Positions 1 to 11,600 of a stretch of DNA of 64,000 nt are shown here, piece by piece. Source of the DNA: Romanomermis culicivorax (lineage: Eukaryota; Nematoda; Enoplea; Mermithida; Mermithidae); the NCBI GenBank assembly GCA_963922205.1, contig CAWUHX010000146.1:372001-436000 (forward strand). Direction: 5' to 3'. The notes beneath the pieces were generated by a model that had not been told where the DNA came from, ran no database searches, and saw only the letters and a list, made by a program, of their open reading frames with translations. Position numbers and translations under genes: made by a program. How positions within the stretch are numbered: the stretch's first letter is position 1; every line of letters starts with the position of its first letter.

Positions 1-87
1 ACTTAAAGTCTCATGTGAATGATTCAGGGGTGACACTATACGACTTAAAAAGGGGAATAAGTACAGACAGTTCAATTTAAAATATAA

Positions 88-411
88 CATAATATACTAG
101 TCACGCCATACTTACTTGCCAAATACAAAATATGCCGATCAGAACTATGTACGCACGGTGACATAAAAGATGACATCTCACACACACTGTATGACTGTCC
201 AATTGACAAAATTTTTTTGAGTGAATTAGAACTGAGAATTCGGAATCAGTTAGAACCTAATTTCAAAATAAACCACCAGGATTATATTCTAGGTATAACG
301 AGTAAACACAGACTAATGAAAAATACCCTTAACATTTTAATGGTTTTTACTAAATACTATATATACAAAACAAGAAGAATAGATAAAAATCTGACATACA
401 AATTCTTTTAA
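88..411 (+). pseudogene. Possible 3' end of a non-LTR retrotransposon (zinc-knuckle tail), partial
   Basis: The frame is open from just after a stop at 85 to a stop at 411. Near its start it has a C-x4-C pair followed by an H-x4-C pair (CRSELC, then SHTLYDC). This is the kind of cysteine/histidine cluster found after the reverse transcriptase in many LINE ORFs. The rest is basic and hydrophobic with no further motif. No reverse transcriptase lies upstream because the window starts here. A chance ORF is the main alternative; the sequence evidence is limited to the cysteine/histidine spacing and the position. Confidence 0.35.
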
Positions 412-834
412 AAGGATCTGAATTGCTCTTAAACACGATAGGATCCCATTACTTTACAGAAAAGCAACTATTAGAAAACATGATCAATATATAACAAAAT
501 AAACTTTATAGAAGTTTCTTTGCGTTATTACTACTTTACTAAGCCGTAAATGGCCATAGCGCCATGCCTTTTTTGTTGTTTTTTTTGCTTGTGCTAGTCT
601 GTTATAAAACGTTATATATTGTATTTATAGTGCGATTAATAAAACTGATGGGAAAAAAATAGTGGACAAAGTTTCAGAAAAGTGAAACTGTGTTCTTTTA
701 TGATTTGATGATTTTACAGTTCCAATGTGTGAAAGTGTAAAGTTACTACAATAAATGAAAAAAATGTGAGACTGCCCATAAACCAACATACTAATGAGTA
801 GATTTAATTATGCAAGTAATAATATCGTAATTGA

Positions 835-837
<3 letters not shown>
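412..837. other. Non-coding, AT-rich stretch
   Basis: No ORF with codon structure, recognised repeat or RNA gene is visible here. Confidence 0.6.

Positions 838-892
<55 letters not shown>
838..892. repeat. (AT)n microsatellite
   Basis: An uninterrupted run of about 27 AT dinucleotides. The nominal ORF crossing it encodes Tyr-Ile repeats and is an artefact of the microsatellite. Confidence 0.97.
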
Positions 893-897
<5 letters not shown>

Positions 898-1018
898 TAT
901 TACAGACTCATCCATCAACCACCAGGGTCACAAAATTTTATTTAACACATACAAAAAACTGGCCACTGAATAAAACACAAAAAAGGACAAAATTTCAGAA
1001 GAAAAATATGTAAATTTA

Positions 1019-1400
1019 AAATGCAAAAATAAAAACTTATAAAACTGTAAAACCATAACCATAAAAACTTAAAGCCATTGCTTGTTCATTTTCTTTTATG
1101 AGTTTGTTAATTTTCTATTATGGTGCAAAACCTTTGTGTTTTTTCTACAGCTTAACACAATTTTTAAGTTTATAAAACCCTAAAACCATAAAACCGCAAA
1201 GCCCTAGAGTCATGAAACTGTAAAACTCAGGAGGAAAAATATAAAATTTGAGACAAATGCAAAGAAAAATGTGTAAAACCATAAAACCGCAAAACTGTAA
1301 AGTGTTAGCGGAAAATAGACAAAGTTATAGAGATGCGTAAAACCAAAAAATTTCTAGAGAAAAATGGATTAATGTCAGGGAAATACATAAAATTTTAGAA
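1019..1400. repeat. Low-complexity block of AAAACC(A/G)TAAAACC-like words
   Basis: Many short A-rich words of the type 'ataaaaccgcaaaactgtaa' recur irregularly. A similar vocabulary recurs, partly on the other strand, at about 4,390-4,640. No coding potential is seen. Confidence 0.5.
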
Positions 1401-3070
1401 TTTGAAATAGACTATAACTTCCAGTGAAAATTTGACCCGACGGGAAGTTGTGTAAAAGAGTATTACAATCTAACGACAGATACAACCAGCATGCATCTCT
1501 AAATAATGTATCCATAGAAATAGGTGAGAAACAGATCTAGAAATACATAAAGCAAAATCTTGTCCATTTCCATTCAATTCTCTCAGTGAAAAATGGTTGT
1601 ACCTTTGTTCAAAGTTTTCTGTACATGCTGTGAGCAGGTTATAGAACCGATGGTACTCTGTAGCTAAATGTTAAAAAATGTTCATCAAAAATATTGTGTA
1701 ATTCATTGATTATTACAGTCAATGATGACTATGCCTGATACATTCCTAGTAAGAAGGTATGTGTGCATACTGTATGTCCGCAATATTTTGCATTAAAACA
1801 GGGGAAAATTGAAAGTAGAAAAAAAAAGAAAAAACCTTACCCCTGTGAAAATATTGAATGTAAAAAAGAATTATACTTCACTGAAAATTTTCAAAGGTAT
1901 GATTTTTTTCAGTGTGATTTCCAAAATTTTCGTTTTATTATCGACAAGTAGTCATCAAGAAAACAATAATCATTGGAGGATTTCATATCAAAGGTGTGAT
2001 GTTCGAGTGTTGAAAAGTTATAAAAATTCGACATCTATCTGCACATGTCTCTTTCATTTTTGTTGTAAAAAAGAAAATATTCAAAAAGTATTTGAAAATA
2101 TATACAAAACTTTAAAAAATAAAATACTACAGTCGATAAAAGTTTCACAAATTTTTTACTCATCATGAGAGATTCGAATTATGTGTAAATTATAGCTTTT
2201 ATTCCATCTTGAGGTAAATCAATTCGGAAATCCATCTGTATACTGGTATCTTTGACTAATTCCCGGAATGATTTATCACTTTTGTGGGACTCAAATCAAA
2301 TGCAAAAACAGTTTCATGTTGTAAAAAGTCAATTTGGCTTATTATATTCCCATATTGTTGGTCCATCAAACATTCCAATATATGAGTGTAAATACTCATT
2401 TTCATTAGAAATAAATTATTCATCATCTAACTGCCTCTTGCTCTGCAACTTGTAACTAAAGCTACAACTATTCTATGGGGTAAGGGTCCCAATGACAAAG
2501 AATTAAGCGATTTAACAATTTAGCATCACATCTTCATACATCTACATAAAGAATACGTGGCTGAAGTATTCAAAACCATTGATTTTTAAGCTGAAACAAT
2601 ATCGTCAGCAGTTTCAACTTTTTCGTGAATAGAGGCATATTTTTGATTTTGATTTTGTAGTTTCTATTATTGCTCACTTTATACTTTTGCAGAGAAAATT
2701 CATCATTATCATGGTGAAGATCGATTTTTAGATTCCATTGATTCAATAATAAAACGTTCTTGCATAAATAGGTTTGCATGTATAGGAATCATTTGTTCAA
2801 CCAAGGTACTATTTTTGAATATTTCTAATCATTAGATAGCTCCATCATTTTCATTGGTACTTTCTATATTATTGCCATCAGATGTATATCCAGCTTCTCT
2901 GCAATAAATTTTCTTGGCTTCCAAAAATGCTCTTTAGGCATATCTATTGCCACTAAAAAACATTAAATATGTTGCAAAGAATTTTCAATATTTATATGAA
3001 AAATATGTTTGCCATTGAGACACTGTCAGAAAAAGGTTTTTCCATTGAAATTGATAGATGCTACAACATT
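1401..3070. other. No gene recognised
   Basis: Short ORFs of up to 119 codons occur (for example 1,809-2,168), but they are Lys/Ser/Phe-rich, lack any motif and have no splice context. They look like chance open frames in AT-rich DNA. Confidence 0.55.
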
Positions 3071-3176
3071 ACAATACAAATAATCAAAAATGATGGTACA
3101 CCCTGACAGCTAACAAATAACTGTTATTATTTGTTTGCTGGCAGGGTGTACCATAATTTTTGATTATTTGTATTGT
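3071..3176. repeat. Near-perfect palindrome, 50-bp arms (miniature inverted-repeat element)
   Basis: The left arm (3,071-3,120) and the right arm (3,127-3,176) match as inverted repeats at about 47 of 50 positions by eye, around a 6-base centre (ctgtta). The shared arm contains 'atggtacaccctg'. Its size and symmetry fit a small fold-back or MITE-type insertion. Target duplications are not obvious. Confidence 0.85.
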
Positions 3177-3201
3177 GAAGCATATATAATTTTTGCAAAT
3201 C

Positions 3202-3203
<2 letters not shown>

Positions 3204-3241
<38 letters not shown>
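3204..3241. repeat. (TA)n microsatellite
   Basis: About 19 TA dinucleotides in a row. They produce the Tyr-Ile run in the minus-strand frame. Confidence 0.95.
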
Positions 3242-3244
<3 letters not shown>

Positions 3245-4664
3245 GCCAAATGACAAATACGGACCCTGATTGATGCATAGATTTTGACGCTGTATTTCTG
3301 ACTGAAAATTATGATATATAGCCACCTGAATTAGAGGCACTAAATTGATCCAGTCCTGTTCTGGAACAAGATGCGGATGAAGCATTAATGTATTTTCTTA
3401 TTTTGAAAAAATATCTTTGAAAGTGATCGCATTGTGAGAACATTTTTTAAATAATGACTTCAAATTTCTGGATTTTTGTTATGAACGTTTATCAGTACTG
3501 TTGTTTTGCATTTTCCTAAATCTTTACCATTTTGCTTAGGATTCCAAATTTTATCTCCTGTTTGATGTGATACATAACCCAACCGTCTTCATTTACACTG
3601 CGTGCAGTCTGAAGCCATTTCACCATTTATTTCTGAACCAGCTGATAATGTTTGTTTTCCCACAGATTTCATACGAGGCAATGCTAAGTAAAATAGACTC
3701 CTGTGGAAATTACCTAGACCTGCTCCTTACCGATAGTGAAAATTTAAGAATGTCGAAGTCTCCATCTAATTCAAATTGATTGTTCTGGATACTACTTTTG
3801 TACAATTTAACCTAATAATCAATAGTTTCAAGAATGTATATAGTATGCATTATTTAATATAATTAGGTGCAATAGTGCAAAACAACAACAAGCTATCACA
3901 GTCAAATTCAAAGGATATTAGAATAGTTTACAGTCTTTTTAGTACCATTTTTACAAGCTGAATACTGTTTTAAAAGAAAATCAATGCTCTTCTTCACAAA
4001 TACAACCGGACTATGATATTATCAAATTTGACTTGTATAAAATTATTCATATCATTTCTTACATTAATTTATATAGTTGAAATTTCTTTAGCAATAATAG
4101 GTGAGTAATAGAGATTTTTATGTGATCAATTAATTACATCATTAAAAAGTCCTTGAACATCTATAATGTGTAACAGAGGTGCTAAGTATTCCCTACAATT
4201 TGATTTTTTACTATATTGTCATAAACATAAAATGTTTGAAAGTTTGTTTCCTTGTGGAGGTATAAATGCTGTATCTATTGCTAAAATTTTTCTGAAAAGT
4301 ATAAGAAGGCACCCTGTGTAACGTTATGATATCATTGTCATAAGCTAATGATATAATAGTTTTGTTTCCAGAATAAGCTTGAATAGCTCTATTGATAAAA
4401 CTTTGAGAATTTACAGTCTTATAGTTTTACAGTTTGATGTGCCTTAGAATTGTGTAAAACCATAAAATAATGAGAGAGTGCGGTTTTACAGATTTGTGGT
4501 TGTTAAAACTTGATTTTAAAGTTGTATGAACATAAAAAATTGCGTAAAACTAAAATCATTGAGAAAATAGGAAAACTACGGTTTTATGTATTCACATTTT
4601 TTGCATTTCAAAATTTGACATTTTACATACTTTTCAAAATTTTCTCACAAAACTCTAAAAATTG
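3242..4664. other. No gene recognised
   Basis: AT-rich DNA with only chance-sized ORFs. The last ~250 bp carry the same A-rich words as the 1.0-1.4 kb block. Confidence 0.5.
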
Positions 4665-5318
4665 CTGACCAAGCGAACACTTCCACATGTTTTACTAACG
4701 TAGATGAAAGGATATGATGCTTGGTTGTCAAAAGAGTCATATTTCTATGATTCATAACAAATTTATAAAAAAAAATTTGTTTTTACCAACCAAATACCAA
4801 ACGTCTAAGACAAATTGCATCGAAATCAGAAGGTCATTGAGCAGAATCAGGAGCGGTTTCATCAGTCGAAAGACAAAGCAAAACAAAACATAAAGAAATT
4901 CCGAAAACGATTCTTTAAAATTACAATGTTTCAGATGATTTTCTTGGAAACACCGACGATTTTCCGAAGTCTAAACCCTGTCGCACGTGGACACAGATTT
5001 TTCAAGATGCTTTTTGCATATAATTATTTGGCAATTTTGCACACAGTTTATAATTTGATCAATTTTGCAGAAGTAATTCCTGATGTAGAAAACATAAGCT
5101 TTAAAATATTTGTTTCTTGTTGGTATGTTTTTGGCAGTGGAAAAATTATAAACTTGTCCCAGACATACACAGCATAGAAATTCTGCAGGAGGTCAGCCAA
5201 GACAAAGGCAAAGTGTAGGATGCAAATTTTTTGTTCCTTGATAAAAACAAATATGGTTCTTCTGGCATCCAAGCATCATATTCTGCTAGTAAAACATGTT
5301 AAGTATTCGCTTGGTCAG
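4665..5318. mobile_element. Small TIR element (654 bp) with a CTGACCAAGCGA terminus
   Basis: The left end begins CTGACCAAGCGAACACTT and the right end, read inverted, begins CTGACCAAGCGAATACTT. Both then share CATGTTTTACTA and, a little further in, ATATGATGCTTGG. These are ~55-bp imperfect terminal inverted repeats bounding 654 bp, as expected of a non-autonomous DNA transposon. I could not settle a target-site duplication. Confidence 0.7.
4815..5177 (+). CDS. Unrecognised 120-codon ORF inside the 654-bp TIR element
   Basis: The ORF starts at an ATG and runs 120 codons. The first ~35 residues are rich in Lys, Arg and Gln. The remainder is hydrophobic, with two plausible membrane-spanning stretches (about residues 60-80 and 90-110). 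It lies wholly between the inverted repeats of the small TIR element, so it moves with that element if it is real. I recognise no transposase motif or family. It may be chance: no splice sites or known domain support it. Confidence 0.2.
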   Translation: MHRNQKVIEQNQERFHQSKDKAKQNIKKFRKRFFKITMFQMIFLETPTIFRSLNPVARGHRFFKMLFAYNYLAILHTVYNLINFAEVIPDVENISFKIFVSCWYVFGSGKIINLSQTYTA

Positions 5319-6957
5319 AAATAAAGCTTTGATGCTACTCCCTCGATATCAAGTATGCTCTGTTTCGAAAAATCATTATCATTGTCATTTTTATGACATC
5401 TTTCCATTTTTTCTCATTTAACTTCATCATCTCCCTTATCAATGCTGGGTGTTGGAATCTGTCGGAGGTCAGCAAGAAACTGCTTAGGATCAATCAAAGT
5501 CTGCTTGGGGTCCAGACCGCCCTATGTGCATGTATGCTTGTATCAATATTCATTTTGACCAAAATTACAATGTTATGCACGAGAGGTAATGTACTTTAAA
5601 GCACTATAGCTCAATAAACGGCACTTTTATTTTTTTGGCTCATAGAAGGTCATGTGGTTGTTATCTATGCAGACAAATTTTGGAATTCGGAATATTATGT
5701 GGTCATAATGGTTTTTTCACTTAAAAATTAAGAACTTCTTGTTGACCCAGAAGACAAGCAGAAATTCAAAGCAATACGAAAAGTATACCTTTAAATAAAT
5801 TTGATGCAGACAAATCAAGATTCAAATTCAATAAATTCAAAGATTCAAAAATTAAATAAATTCAAAGATTCAAAAATTAAATAAAATTCAAAACAAATTA
5901 GGTACCGAAATTCTATAAATTTAGTTCTGATTCAATCAAATAGTCTAACTTCGTAGCATTAAATTCGATCTGTTGATGTTATTCACTAGGACAATTTTTG
6001 ACTACATAGCAGATTTCCATATAAAAATGTTTCCTAACTTTTGTTGTTATATTTAGACACATATTTTCATTCAAGAAATACATCTTATATGCATCTTTTG
6101 CTTTTAACATAGTAAACATAAATTGCGGCTTTGAAATACGTAAAACCGAGACTGAGGATTCAAAAATTCCAAATCCGAGACCGGAAAACCTGAAAAAAAT
6201 AAATCGGACTATCTCTAATCGCGATCAGGCCTAGACAATGTGAACCAAACTAACTGCTTTAGAACACCAAAAAAATCAGCTAGAAATCAACCATTGTTCG
6301 TAAATTCGAGCAAGACAGCAAAAATAATACCGATTTCGAGCTGAAAACAGGCAATCAAAATTCAGAAATCAGATAACTAACCAAAAATTTGTACAACTAG
6401 AAAAACCTGCCATTGCTCAGCACTAATTTTGATCAACATTATACCTGATTAAGGTTATTATACTCAAGGCCGTAGCCTGGAATATTTTATGGGGGCCAAG
6501 CAAAACAAACATCAGCCGCAAAGAAGTTCACAAATGATCTGGGGAAAAATAAAAACCTATTTGTATCACTGTCGGTCAAAATGTGCAAAATTTCGACAGG
6601 CAAATCTTTAAATTTGTTCGCTCTTCTGTTCATACAAAAAGTTTAAAAAAATTAATTCTTGTCATGAATATGGCACATGAATGTGGCGCAACATCTGACC
6701 TATCATTTAAAGAAAAATTCAAAAACATTTACTATAAATTGATACAACTGTACATAAAAATGTAACATAAACCACTCTTACACTTTTATGTAAATTTTTT
6801 CAACTTTGCGATGCTCATAACATCGTAACAAATGATTTTTTTTGTAAAATATTAGTTATCGTGATAATAAGCGTCAAAAACTGAAGAACATGTGAAAATT
6901 CAGGACAATCCCCTGATAATGGTGCTGGGTGATTCTTACAGACATTGACTATCAACA
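5319..6957. other. Non-coding; short direct repeats near 5.82-5.90 kb
   Basis: A ~29-bp word containing 'attcaaagattcaaaaatta' is repeated in tandem at about 5,818-5,895. A 68-codon hydrophobic ORF at 5,393-5,599 has no recognisable family. Nothing else is supported. Confidence 0.5.
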
Positions 6958-7180
6958 ACGTAGCTATTGTTCACTAAAAGTTCAACACTTTCAAGAAATC
7001 TTTTACGCATTGATACTCGTTACGCTGATGCCATATCTACGGACATGGACACGCAACCGTCGGCTAAATGCATTTTCACGTTGAAATCCAAGCATTCCTT
7101 GACAAATTGTCTCAATGATTCTACATGAGCGTTCGATCCATCGGATCTCGTGGTGAAATATTCGTATACAAAGGTGAACA
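6958..7180 (-). pseudogene. Diverged second copy of the FOXRED2 terminal exon
   Basis: Read on the minus strand, this stretch matches the last FOXRED2 exon (8,361-8,641) in order. The Tyr-Glu-x-Phe-Thr-Thr start, the LRxFVxxCLDxxxKMHLxDGCV core and the Met-Ala-Ser that follows are all kept. A stop at 7,020-7,022 ends the frame right after the Met-Ala-Ser-Ala. In the other copy the frame continues about 31 codons further. Nucleotide similarity extends past the stop to about 6,958. The offset between copies is about 1,419 bp, with a MITE between them. No clear acceptor is visible upstream; an AATATGCTCATTC minisatellite adjoins instead. It is either a decaying duplicate or an alternative terminal exon. 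Confidence 0.7.
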
Positions 7181-7199
7181 TCGTGCGATCTCTACTCGA

Positions 7200-7317
7200 G
7201 GAAATAATATGCTCATTCAAAATATGAAATAATATGCTCATTCTATAATGAATAATATGCTCATTCTGGAATAATATGAAATAATTTGCTCATTCTGAAA
7301 TAATATGCTCATTCTGT
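7200..7317. repeat. AATAATATGCTCATTC minisatellite
   Basis: The word 'aataatatgctcattc' or a one-base variant recurs five times within about 118 bp, with spacers of variable length. It abuts the upstream side of the second FOXRED2 terminal-exon copy. Confidence 0.85.
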
Positions 7318-7320
7318 AAA

Positions 7321-8014
7321 TCGACTTCAACGCGCTCTTATTAATATTCAATTCTTATGAAACAAAAGCATTATTTGTTTCTTAGTGGCTTGTCTTCAAC
7401 AGAAATGAAGCCTTTCATCGAGCGGAAGTACCTCACAGCCCACTATGGTGGTTGAACAAAGTCTCGCCCAGCAAGCATGTGGAGTCCGCTAGCAGCGCCA
7501 CCCTTTATGGTCCGAAACGGCCTGCAGTTACGCCAGGCTACGCAAGGGAGGATTACTTTCATCCATGGTGAAATGTTTCAAACAGAGAATGCTCGTAATC
7601 TCATAAAAAATTTGAAGCGTATTATGTTTATTTCAAATAAAGTTCCAGTTTCACAGTCGACTTTAATGGAATGCCTGTAAATTGAAAAAATGATCTGCAG
7701 ACCGAAAAATTTTACTAAAAGCTTCTACTGAAGATTTTTTACTTGAAAATTTTGATCAATTTTAAGTTTCACGGAACGTATTGCCTTCTTACACGAAATA
7801 AAAACGAGGAAAAGTACCGTATTTGCTCCACAAGCATGTGAAACAGGCTGTTAATTTTTAAAGAAGGCATAGTTTTTCATCATAATCTATTTTAATTTCA
7901 AACAGTCATCGAGAAGAATGTCAATCTTCAGATTCACATACTAGTTTTCAATTTGCATTAAACTTCCAAATGTAAAATGTTCGTATCATTATGAATTAGA
8001 ACAAAAAAACGAAA
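7321..8014. other. Spacer between the two FOXRED2 terminal-exon copies
   Basis: A 67-codon ORF at 7,477-7,680 has no family resemblance. No other structure is seen before the MITE begins at 8,015. Confidence 0.5.
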
Positions 8015-8265
8015 TTATAGTCGGTTTTTTATAAAATGCTGCCAAATAGAAAAGTGACACAAATCAGTACTGTCGTCAATATCATTTACATGAAATTCTT
8101 TTTGTAAAATTTTCCACTCGAAAAATTGCCAAAGGTTAGGTCATTATGCTCACAAATTTCCAGTCCTACATATTATTTTGTTTGTCAGAAAACCGCAAAA
8201 ATATGAAATACTACTTGCTTTCCACTTTCATTATTTGGAAGCATTTTAAGAAAAACAAACTATAG
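8015..8265. mobile_element. MITE, TATAGTCTGTTTTT family (copy 1)
   Basis: Its ends are ATTATAGTCGGTTTTTTA and, at the other side, AAAAACAAACTATAG, which are inverted repeats. The internal sequence matches the copy at 21,313-21,563 in opposite orientation. Shared words include aagtgacac, cagtactgtcgtcaa, gcataatgacctaac and ggaaagcaagtagtatttca. TA next to the TIRs would suit a Tc1/mariner-type target, which is an inference. Confidence 0.8.
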
Positions 8266-8360
8266 ACATTTCACAAAAGAAGCTTCGGAACGCGTGCTGA
8301 TTTCAGGGTATGGAAAAGTTTGTATGGGACACTCAGCATCATTGTCTATGTCTATCTCAT

Positions 8361-8641
8361 CTATCTTTCATTCGCAGCGTAGCTATTCACCGAAGGTTCG
8401 TCACTTTCAAAAAATCTTTCACAAGTTTGTACTCGTTTCCCTGACGCCATGTCTTCGGTCACGCAACCGTCAGATAAATGCATTTTCAAGTCCAAATCCA
8501 AGCATTTTTCGACAAATCGCCTCAAAGGTTTTATATGGACGTTCGGTCCGTCGAAAATCGTGGTGAAATCTTCGTATACGTGGTGAGTATCGTCCGGTTC
8601 TGGTATACTGTTATCGACGGAGTTTTCAGCAAACTGTTGAT
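8361..8641 (-). CDS. FOXRED2: FOXRED2 exon 10 (terminal coding exon)
   Basis: A strong acceptor, TTCTTCTTACGATTGCAG|, opens an exon of 93 codons including the stop. It encodes [14 protein letters not shown], then [20 protein letters not shown]. Human FOXRED2 has the matching HHIVEDF and PLRRFLENCLDTDL segments, so the assignment rests on family alignment. It ends Ala-Ala-Asn-Glu-Arg-stop, with no ER-retention tetrapeptide. Confidence 0.85.
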
Positions 8642-11600
8642 CTGCAATCGTAAGAAGAAGTAATATGCATACATAAACATGAATGGTGAGGCGAAAATTT
8701 TTATATACATTCAGAAAATCAATGAAAAAAAATTAATTATCAATCTTTTCTGACAAATTTGGCATCCATCGATAAATCTCTTCGATATCTAGGATTCAAA
8801 AAGATCGATTAAACTTCAGTGGAGCTATTTTTTGCATACTAAGAACTTCGGCTGAAAGTTCATTCCAGATATTAATGTACCTGTTGGAAAAATCGTATAA
8901 TCTACTATTTGTTTTAGCTTTACCTGTTTTGAGTTTGTAGTCATTTTTACAACGGGTGGACTCGAAATTACTGCTAATAAAGAAATCCGATTTTTGCTTT
9001 CATGGCGGTTTAGATGAAAGGTGTAGAGCGAAAAAGAGAAAAAAAAACCAAAAAATGACAATAATTATCTCGGTTGATGATGATTTTTTCTATTTTTTCC
9101 ATTTTTCAACGTGTCGTTGCCCCGGCAGAACAACTTGATGTTATCATTTTTTATTAAAACTATGAATTCCACTCGAAGAGTCTAAAAAAGATGAAGAATC
9201 TGTATTAATTTTCAAGCCCAGGTTATTTATGTTTTTGTAATTTGAAGTTTCACTATGTGTAACACCATCGTTCGTATTTAAAATTTTAAAACGTAAATAC
9301 AGAAAACTGCAGTGACTATACCATGTGAGATTCTTCAAAAACTGCTCACTATTTGGAATTCGATCATCGTAAAAATAAATAATGGGATGGAGAAAATTGC
9401 TCTCGTTGGCGGGATTATCCAAAACGGCTCGATTTCGTGAGAAATGATCGGCACCCGGTTCGGAAAATTTTTTTCCGTATTCCAATGTCAGCACGAATAA
9501 TTTATTCTTATCTGGATCAAATTCGTGACCTGTATATTTGAGGATGTGCGGTAACAAATTGACTGGATATTCTTCCAAGTATGTGAAAGTTTTGTTCATT
9601 CTGAAAAACGTATCAAGTATTAATAGTACAATCACAAGATCGAAGCAGCACTCCATTTACTAATGCAGTTAATTACTGATCAACTGATCCTGTAAGGACT
9701 GCCACGCATAGAAGTTACGCCCATTTTACGGCCAGTTGATTTAAGAATGATGATGGCAGAGACTAGCTTCAGAGCAAGTTACAATGGTCGGAAAATTTTC
9801 TGACAGAACAAAAGGCTTTGATGAAAAACGCTCAGTTCATTTGCGTCGATTTGGATGCAAAAATCCTGAAAAATATACCAATGCCGGACTTATTTTAATT
9901 TGGAGAACATTTTTGTCGACTCGGAATGCAATTAAGTGTGAATATTGACCAATTTAGATGACTTGACTACATTATTGGAGGAAAATCAACAGTTTGACTG
10001 CTTGTCGCTTGTTGGAAAAAAGTTCACGTCCCCGGCTACAGTGATAATCTACCTATTCTTTTGACTCAAGAATTCGACTTCAATATGAATGGGTTAGTCT
10101 AGTCTAATACTCAAATCGTTGCATTAATATTTCTTTAATTAAACTAACACTTTACAATATTTATTCAGCTTTAAGTATTGATGTTTTCACTAATATCCTC
10201 ATGAAACCATGAAGTCAGGAAGCTTTCATATAGTGCACTTAAAACTTCAGCGTACAGTAAACATACTTATCCACAATGGCTATGTCGCACAAGTGGCCAA
10301 ACATTTGATACAATCCCGAAGCTTCATTAGCGCGGTTCAAAATGCTAGACACTAATTGATCGATTTTACGAATTTTCGACGGCCACATGATCCCGTGATT
10401 TCGATATTCTAATATTTTGTGCAATGCCCGAACTTAAATTTACATGAAACGATAGAAAAAATTATCACAGATAAGGATGCCAAAATAAAACTACGGCTAG
10501 TTAGGAACACAATTTAAAATAATTCAGAATTAAATTCACTGAATTTCCAAACCGATGACAACTCAGAAACTAAACACATTCCTAAACTTCTGATATTCAT
10601 TATAGTTCGGAGCACAGTAAGTCGTTTTCTGTAAGTCTTGCACATGATTCACACTTTCGCCAACAGGAGACAACTGGACTAAAGTGTGGCATATAATTAG
10701 ACATGCGAATTCAAAACCAAGTGATCCTAAAGTGTTACTGTCACCTGAATAACGAAATCCATGAATAAAACCACCAGCACTTTTCCTAAAATCAAGCGAA
10801 TGAGATACAGTTCCCAGGAAGTACAATCCCGGATAATCAGCCGACTGATAATCGTGATTGATCAGAGGATATTTGTCGCTAATTTTTGTCTGATAAACCC
10901 GCTTTTTGATCGGTTTCCAATAATCTTTGACTTTCAATTTTGAATCACTGATCGGCGATTTTCTGAAAAATTGAATTTTTTCCCAAAATGTCTCCCAAAA
11001 ATTGCATTTTCCGCTTCATCTACTGGCTAAAAATTGCTTTATCCCATTTGAAACCGGTGCACGCTATTATCCGATCGTAACCTTCCCTAGTAGGCACTCT
11101 TTCGGCGAAATTCCCCTTCCAAGAGCCATCGGTAGGAAGGATGTCCAATTTGTTAGACCCATCGGTTCGTTTTTTGATTTGTAGGTTGTTAATGTTCACT
11201 TCGAAAAATCCGTCCAAACTTTTTAGCATGTAAGAGTCGATGACTTCATTGTTGACGCCTCTGTAAGAAATCCATACTAAGCTGATCGGTGAAATGAAAC
11301 GAATGGAATTCCCCAACGTTGAGATGCATAAAGAATATTTTTTTATTTCGAATATATCTCTCTCGTTCGTATCAGTTACAGGGTTGTCCTAAATCCAGAT
11401 TGCTTATTATCCTCTTATCATCTGTAACATTCAGGGTTATACTATCGTACTCTTAAAAAGTGTATTTTGTACTATGCACAAATTTCCTCAGCCTTGTCTA
11501 GGCGATTATGGAAGAAAGTCAAAATGAAAATCATTATTTTCAAAGGAACTTCTTTTCATAGCTTCATTCTTTCAAGCGCTTCAAAAGTTAAAGCGCCAGT

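Noticed and set aside
831..1013. 60-codon ORF rich in Tyr-Ile
   Set aside because: It is translated from the (AT)n microsatellite and has no other support.
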